NCBI RefSeq assembly: GCF_001866665.1
Contig: NZ_MLYO01000010.1
Location: 62,001-126,000, forward strand
Length of the DNA stretch: 64,000 nt
Direction of reading: 5' to 3'
From: Streptomyces monashensis
GTDB taxonomy: Bacteria > Actinomycetota > Actinomycetes > Streptomycetales > Streptomycetaceae
Shown: one piece after another, positions 59,877 through 64,000 of the stretch
How positions within the stretch are numbered: position 1 is the stretch's first letter
Layout: every line of letters starts with the position of its first letter
The notes under the pieces: generated by a model
Databases searched by the model: none
Told to the model about the DNA's origin: nothing
The model's input: only the letters and a program-made list of their open reading frames with translations
Program-made: the position numbers and the translations under genes

Positions 59877-61202
59877 TCACCGTGTGACATCACTGAGCAC
59901 ACCACTCACGTTCAGGACCTCATGACACTGCGCCGCCTGCCGACCTGTCGCAGGCGTGCCCGGCTTCGCGCAGTTCACGTTCATGGTGACGGTGGCGTCC
60001 GCGGGGATCTTGATGGGGGTGACCCAGTGGTAGTCCTGGTTGCGGAAGGTCTCCAGCGCGATCGTGGTGATCTTCCGGTCCCCGAACGTGATCGTCAAAA
60101 GCCCCTCGTCGCCCTGGAAGTTGGCGACCACGATGTCCGTGATGCCGAAGATCTTACCCTTGGGAACCACATAGGTACCGGTCTTGTTCGCCCCGCCCGC
60201 CGTCTGTACGTCGATCGTGGTCGAGCTCTGCTGCCCGTTCCCGGACTCCGTGCCGCCGGTACCTCCCGTGCCGCCGGAACCGCCGTCGCCCTGGCCGCCG
60301 CCCTGCTGCTTGCCCGTGCCCTTGCCGGTACCGGTGCCCGGGGACTGCCCGTTCTGGCTGTTGCCGGGGGTCGGCCGGGGCTGGACCACCTCGTCGGCCG
60401 CCTGCTTGGCGGCGCTGCGCACCGCCGGGCGGACCAGCGCGAACCAGGCCAGGAGGAGCGCGATCAGCGCCGCGAGCACCGCCAGCAACCACTTCGGGAA
60501 GACCGGGATCTGGACGAACTCCGCCTCCAGCGGCGGGCGTACGGGGGCTCCCGGCCGCTCGGCCTCGGCCGCCGCCTCGGCGTCCGTCGCGTGCACGGTG
60601 AATGGCCAGACCACCGGTTTGCCGAACCAGACCGGTTTGCCGATACGCGACCGCAGCCGGGTCTCCGCCGATTCCCCTGGCTCCAGGGTCAGTTCGGGGG
60701 GCGTGAACCCGAACTTCAGCTCCTCACCCGGCTGTTCCGGTGCGAAGGAGACCTGGGCCGGGGTGTTGCCCTCGTTGCGCACCGCGAGCCGGTAGCGGCC
60801 GCGGAGCCAGCCGCGCCGACGGCGCGGGAGGACCTCGGTGCGCAGCTCGTGGAACGCCTCGATGTGCACGGTGGTCTCGGGGACCGTGACCGATTCGGGG
60901 TGCTCGGTCGGCAACACCCGTACGGCCAGGGGCACATCACCCGCACGGACGTCGGGGGAGCGCGGCGGGGCCAGCCGGATGGTCACCGTCTCGGAGGTGC
61001 CGGGGTAGAGCGAGACCCGCGCGGGTTCCACGGTGGTCCAGGCGGCGCAGTCGCCCACGACCTCCAGGGTGTACGCCTCGACGATATCGCTGTCGTTGCG
61101 AACGGTCAGGCTGGTGGAGGCGGTACCGCCCGGTGTCACGGTCACGGCAGGGATGTCGAGACCGGGCGCTCCGGGGCCGGAAGAGGCAGCAGATGGCGTC
61201 AC
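59877..61202 (-). CDS. Membrane-anchored protein with Ig-like N-terminal domains
   Basis: 441 residues. The N-terminal two Ig-like repeats (IPAVTVTPGGTASTSLTVRN, then RGRYRLAVRNEGNTPAQVSF) are followed by a single membrane helix at about 237-258 (KWLLAVLAALIALLLAWF), a Gly/Thr-rich linker, and a C-terminal domain after about 330 without known motif. Related Streptomyces proteins are annotated as hydrolytic, but no catalytic residues are evident. The GTG at 61202 has TACGGT six bases upstream but no -35; an ATG at 61232 is the alternative start. Divergent from the LuxR gene. Confidence 0.75.
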   Translation of the reverse strand: MTPSAASSGPGAPGLDIPAVTVTPGGTASTSLTVRNDSDIVEAYTLEVVGDCAAWTTVEPARVSLYPGTSETVTIRLAPPRSPDVRAGDVPLAVRVLPTEHPESVTVPETTVHIEAFHELRTEVLPRRRRGWLRGRYRLAVRNEGNTPAQVSFAPEQPGEELKFGFTPPELTLEPGESAETRLRSRIGKPVWFGKPVVWPFTVHATDAEAAAEAERPGAPVRPPLEAEFVQIPVFPKWLLAVLAALIALLLAWFALVRPAVRSAAKQAADEVVQPRPTPGNSQNGQSPGTGTGKGTGKQQGGGQGDGGSGGTGGTGGTESGNGQQSSTTIDVQTAGGANKTGTYVVPKGKIFGITDIVVANFQGDEGLLTITFGDRKITTIALETFRNQDYHWVTPIKIPADATVTMNVNCAKPGTPATGRQAAQCHEVLNVSGVLSDVTR

Positions 61203-61470
61203 GCCACGACCGTAGAACCGGATCCGGAGCATCGCGAGAGATGCGAGGGCAATTCCCGGGCAGTCGGCGTGCCCCCAGCGGTCAAGGTCAACTCCTCCGT
61301 GCGGCCGGACAGTTGAACCCCTCCCGCACGGCGCGCGCCGCCCTCCGGTGCCACCCGTGCCGCGCGCCTCCTTGGCCCGGTGCGTCCCCCTCAGCTCTTC
61401 TCGTCCTGTTCCTCTCGTCCCTGTGAAACAGGTGCCCAGTATGTCTGGCTCCGTGAAGGAGAACCTCCTG

Positions 61471-62163
61471 ATGCCCACCCGCACGACGCTCACCATCCCT
61501 CCTCCCGCGACGACGCAGCGCACCTCTCCCGAGGACCGGACGCGCCGGGTCTCCGTGGCGGTGTACGCGCAGGATCTGGTGCTGCGCATCGGCGTCGTCC
61601 ACCAGTTGCGCCAACGTCCCGAGGTGGAGCTGGTCGACGAGGCCGAGGCGGACCGGGCACGGACGTCGCTGGTGATCGTCGATTCCGTGGACGACGATGT
61701 CATCGCCCTGCTGCAACGGCTGCAGCGCAATGCCGGCACCCGTACCGGGCTCGTGGTCGGTACGTTCGAGACCGCGGCGCTGCAACGTGTCATCGAGTGC
61801 GGTGTCGCGGCGGTGCTGCGGCGGGCCGAAGCCGACCAGGACCGGCTGCTGCATCTGGTGCTCGCGATGGCCAAGGGCGAGGGGGTGCTCCCCGGTGACC
61901 TGCTCGGCAAGCTGCTGACTCATGTGGGCGGTCTCCAGCGCTCGGCGCTCGATCCGCGCGGCCTCGCCCTGTCCACGCTGACCGCGCGGGAGGCGGACAT
62001 GCTGCGCCTGGTCGCGGAGGGCTTCGACACGTCGGAGATCGCGCAGAAGACGGCGTACTCCGAGCGGACCGTCAAGAACGTCCTGCACGAGATCACCACC
62101 CGGCTGCAACTGCGCAACCGGGCCCACGCGGTGGGCTACGCGCTGCGCAACGGGCTGATATGA
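61471..62163 (+). CDS. LuxR-type HTH regulator
   Basis: 230 residues. An N-terminal receiver-like region (VAVYAQDLVLRIGVVHQL, LVIVDSVDDDVIALL) lacks the normal phosphoacceptor pattern, and a LuxR HTH occupies about 170-225 (LTAREADMLRLVAEGFDTSE, YSERTVKNVLHEITTRLQ), ending NGLI. This type is conserved in Streptomyces. AAGGAG lies 9 bases before the ATG at 61471; an ATG at 61441 is possible. It is divergent from the Ig-like gene and may control it or the downstream propeller gene. Confidence 0.9.
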   Translation: MPTRTTLTIPPPATTQRTSPEDRTRRVSVAVYAQDLVLRIGVVHQLRQRPEVELVDEAEADRARTSLVIVDSVDDDVIALLQRLQRNAGTRTGLVVGTFETAALQRVIECGVAAVLRRAEADQDRLLHLVLAMAKGEGVLPGDLLGKLLTHVGGLQRSALDPRGLALSTLTAREADMLRLVAEGFDTSEIAQKTAYSERTVKNVLHEITTRLQLRNRAHAVGYALRNGLI

Positions 62164-62241
62164 AGGCCCAGTTGCGTACCGGGGCACGCTCCGGACCGCG
62201 CTTCGACCGCGGCGGGCTGATCTGACGAGCCGGCCGGGCAC

Positions 62242-62283
62242 CCGGGCGCGCTGCGGGAATCCCCCCGCCCGCAGCGCGCCCGG
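62242..62283 (+). terminator. Strong factor-independent hairpin after the LuxR gene
   Basis: Perfect 16-base arms (CCGGGCGCGCTGCGGG and its complement) around a 10-base loop, 79 bases past the LuxR stop. There is no U-tract, but a stem of this stability is typical of terminators in high-GC actinomycetes. Confidence 0.75.
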
Positions 62284-62414
62284 CACCCGGCGATTGCCCG
62301 AAAGCGCAGCCCCCGCTTCCCCCGGACACGGCCCCGCCGCCCTGCCGCGCGGCACACGTGCGGGTGCACAGTGGCCGGGCACACCCTGGTGTTCCAAGAC
62401 TGCGAGGTGGAACC

Positions 62415-64000
62415 GTGAACGGCACCGCTGGCCCCGGCGAGCAACGTCGGCTGGGGAGATTCGGCGCGTCGTTGCTCCTGCTGGTCCCGCTGCTCGCGGT
62501 GACCGCCGCCTCCGGGCCGAACAGCGCCGAGGCCCGGCCACAGGCGGCCGACTCCGCCGCCACCCGGATCGTCTACGCAGGCACCGGGCACCGCAGCCTC
62601 GGCAAGGTGATCGACCCCAAGCTGAGCGACCCGCTGTTCGGAACGGGGCCGCAGCACTACGACGTCGAACCGTCGGCGCTCGGGGACACCATGGTGTTCG
62701 CGAGCCGCCGTGACGAGAAGAACCCGCAGATCTATCTGCGCGCCGCCGACGGTTCGGTGCGCAAGCTGACCAGCGGCAGGGACGCGGCACACCCCCGGCT
62801 GACCCCGGACGGCGGCTCCGTGGTCTTCGACTCGGCGGAGCCCGGCGGCGCGGACGGCAGGAAGCAGCGCGACCTGTGGCTGGTGCGCACCGACGGCACC
62901 GGACTCACCCGGCTGACCGACACGCCGTACGACGAGGAGGACCCGACCGTCTCGCCGGACGGGCAGCGGATCGCCTACTCCAGCAACAGCAACTCGGTAC
63001 TCGGGTTCCAGATCTACGAGCGCCCGCTGGCCGGGGGCACCGAGACCCGGGTCACCAGCGTCGTCGGCACGGCGACGGAACCCGTGTGGAACCCGGTGAA
63101 CGACGCGGCGCACCGCGACCTCATCGCCTACACCTACACCTCGGACTCCAGGACGGGCCCGCGGCTGCGGGTGACCGGAGGCCCGGACGGCGACCAGTTC
63201 CTGCTCACCAAGGTCTCGGTCTACTGGCGCACGCATGGGGCAGCCTGGATGCCCGACGGGGAGGGCGTGCTGTTCCTCAGCCCGGACCGCGCCTGTGGCT
63301 GCGAGGGCGACTGGGACCACGTGTACCAGGCGCAGACCCGCGCGTCGGACGCGGTCCTGGTGGACCAGGAGGACCGCGCGGTGGGCCGGCCGACCTGGCT
63401 CGGCCCGCAGAACGGCGGCTACGTCGTGGTGGACCGCACCACGGCGAAGGGCACCAACACGGCGGACGGTGTGCACGGCCCGCACGTGGTGACCCTCCAG
63501 GACGTCCGGTCGGACGGCGCCGACCCGCGCGACCTCGGGGTGACCATCCTGAACGAGGACCCGGCGGCCGACAGCAACACCGATCCGACCAAGGACCCGC
63601 TGTTCAATCCCGCGGCCGGATACGACCCCTGGGACGAGCGGCAGAACTACACGCCGGACGGCCGCCGCATCGTGGTGACCCGGTTCACCGGCGAGGGGAA
63701 CAACCGGATCGAGCAGATCTACACGGTGGACGCCGACGGCTCGAACCTTCAGGTGATGCCACTCGCCGGGCGCGGGCCGAGGGACTGGGACACCGACCCG
63801 ACGTTGTCGCCGGACGGCAAGTACCTCGCGTTCACCCGGACTTCGCCGGGCGGGGTGGGCCCCGCCGCGGGTCCGAGCCGGGTCCTCATCGCCGACGCGA
63901 CGACCGGCGCGATCGTGCACGAGATCGTGCCGCCGACCGGGCAGCAGACGGGCGGCGACGCCCAGCCCACCTGGTCCTCCGACGGCACCCGGCTGGCGTT
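62415..64000 (+). CDS. Secreted TolB-like beta-propeller protein (3' end outside the window)
   Basis: At least 528 residues, open at the window end. A signal sequence (RRLGRFGASLLLLVPLL, cleavage near 40) is followed by many TolB/WD40-like repeats: VSPDGQRIAYSSNS near 180, YTPDGRRIVVTRF near 412, TLSPDGKYLAFTRTS near 465. A Cys-Gly-Cys pair (RACGCEGDWDH near 295) sits in an insert. GTG start with GAGGTGG upstream. The middle part contains Asp-rich turns that could bind calcium. It follows the LuxR gene after the hairpin, so it probably has its own promoter. Confidence 0.88.
   Translation, partial: MNGTAGPGEQRRLGRFGASLLLLVPLLAVTAASGPNSAEARPQAADSAATRIVYAGTGHRSLGKVIDPKLSDPLFGTGPQHYDVEPSALGDTMVFASRRDEKNPQIYLRAADGSVRKLTSGRDAAHPRLTPDGGSVVFDSAEPGGADGRKQRDLWLVRTDGTGLTRLTDTPYDEEDPTVSPDGQRIAYSSNSNSVLGFQIYERPLAGGTETRVTSVVGTATEPVWNPVNDAAHRDLIAYTYTSDSRTGPRLRVTGGPDGDQFLLTKVSVYWRTHGAAWMPDGEGVLFLSPDRACGCEGDWDHVYQAQTRASDAVLVDQEDRAVGRPTWLGPQNGGYVVVDRTTAKGTNTADGVHGPHVVTLQDVRSDGADPRDLGVTILNEDPAADSNTDPTKDPLFNPAAGYDPWDERQNYTPDGRRIVVTRFTGEGNNRIEQIYTVDADGSNLQVMPLAGRGPRDWDTDPTLSPDGKYLAFTRTSPGGVGPAAGPSRVLIADATTGAIVHEIVPPTGQQTGGDAQPTWSSDGTRLA

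Noticed and set aside
62136..63920. A 594-codon minus frame opposite the TolB-like gene
   Set aside because: Composition-driven frame; the plus strand has a signal peptide and repeated SPDG propeller motifs.

Overview
The window looks like chromosomal DNA of a Streptomyces or close actinomycete. It is very G+C-rich, with strong third-position G/C, frequent GTG and some TTG starts, many 4-bp GTGA/ATGA stop-start overlaps, several apparently leaderless genes, and actinomycete families throughout (FUSC, MmyB-type XRE, DUF885, MMPL, NarL two-component, LuxR). No rRNA, tRNA, CRISPR array or insertion sequence was found.

Layout. 0-9.4 kb: the end of a biosynthetic locus, with one large CoA-ligase/ACP/KS/AT/DH/KR/ACP/thioesterase protein followed by a flavin-dependent halogenase. 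9.3-17 kb: an XRE regulator divergent from a short-chain dehydrogenase, a monooxygenase-fold protein, two peptidases (DUF885, M55), an esterase, a secreted beta-propeller protein and a Cys/His-motif protein. 17-24.2 kb: a FUSC membrane protein, then a compact 5-oxoproline locus (pxpA-pxpB-pxpC divergent from DUF969-DUF979-pcp), whose two promoters each carry the same palindrome. 24.4-30.2 kb: GNAT, PAP2 phosphatase, a GntR-MFS-quinone reductase operon whose MFS gene is frameshifted, and an acyl-CoA-dehydrogenase-fold hydroxylase.

30.3-33.8 kb: a sulfur/persulfide regulon with an MBL-rhodanese fusion, a rhodanese remnant, a TauE/SafE exporter, a CsoR/CstR-type repressor and a rhodanese-membrane fusion. 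Three TACCCC-type palindromes mark its promoters. 34-40.8 kb: an FAD oxidoreductase, an M56/BlaI pair with two BlaI-like boxes, and envelope genes (MGDG-synthase-type glycosyltransferase, two NodB deacetylases, DedA). 41-44.3 kb: KAP P-loop NTPase, TerD, TatA and a lysozyme-fold protein. 44.4-46.1 kb: an NmrA-type reductase divergent from its TetR regulator.

46.2-47.9 kb is a decayed patch: LysR and LysE remnants whose start codons overlap, plus an AraC C-terminal fragment. 47.9-51.7 kb: an ABC transporter with a NarL-type two-component system in one operon. 51.9-58.3 kb: DinB-like protein, a LacI remnant, an MBL protein with a Cys-bearing N-terminus, GNAT, an MMPL exporter, a mycothiol-isomerase-like protein and a tautomerase-fold protein. 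58.3-64 kb: a gene-poor stretch, a TetR regulator, a membrane-anchored Ig-like protein, a LuxR regulator, a strong hairpin terminator, and a secreted TolB-like propeller that runs off the end.

The strongest leads are the single-module polyketide synthase with a Cys-type thioesterase paired with a halogenase, the mirror-image operator/promoter layout of the 5-oxoproline locus, the persulfide regulon with its altered metal-site enzyme, and the LysR/LysE deletion scar. Functions are assigned from motifs read by eye; no database search was run.
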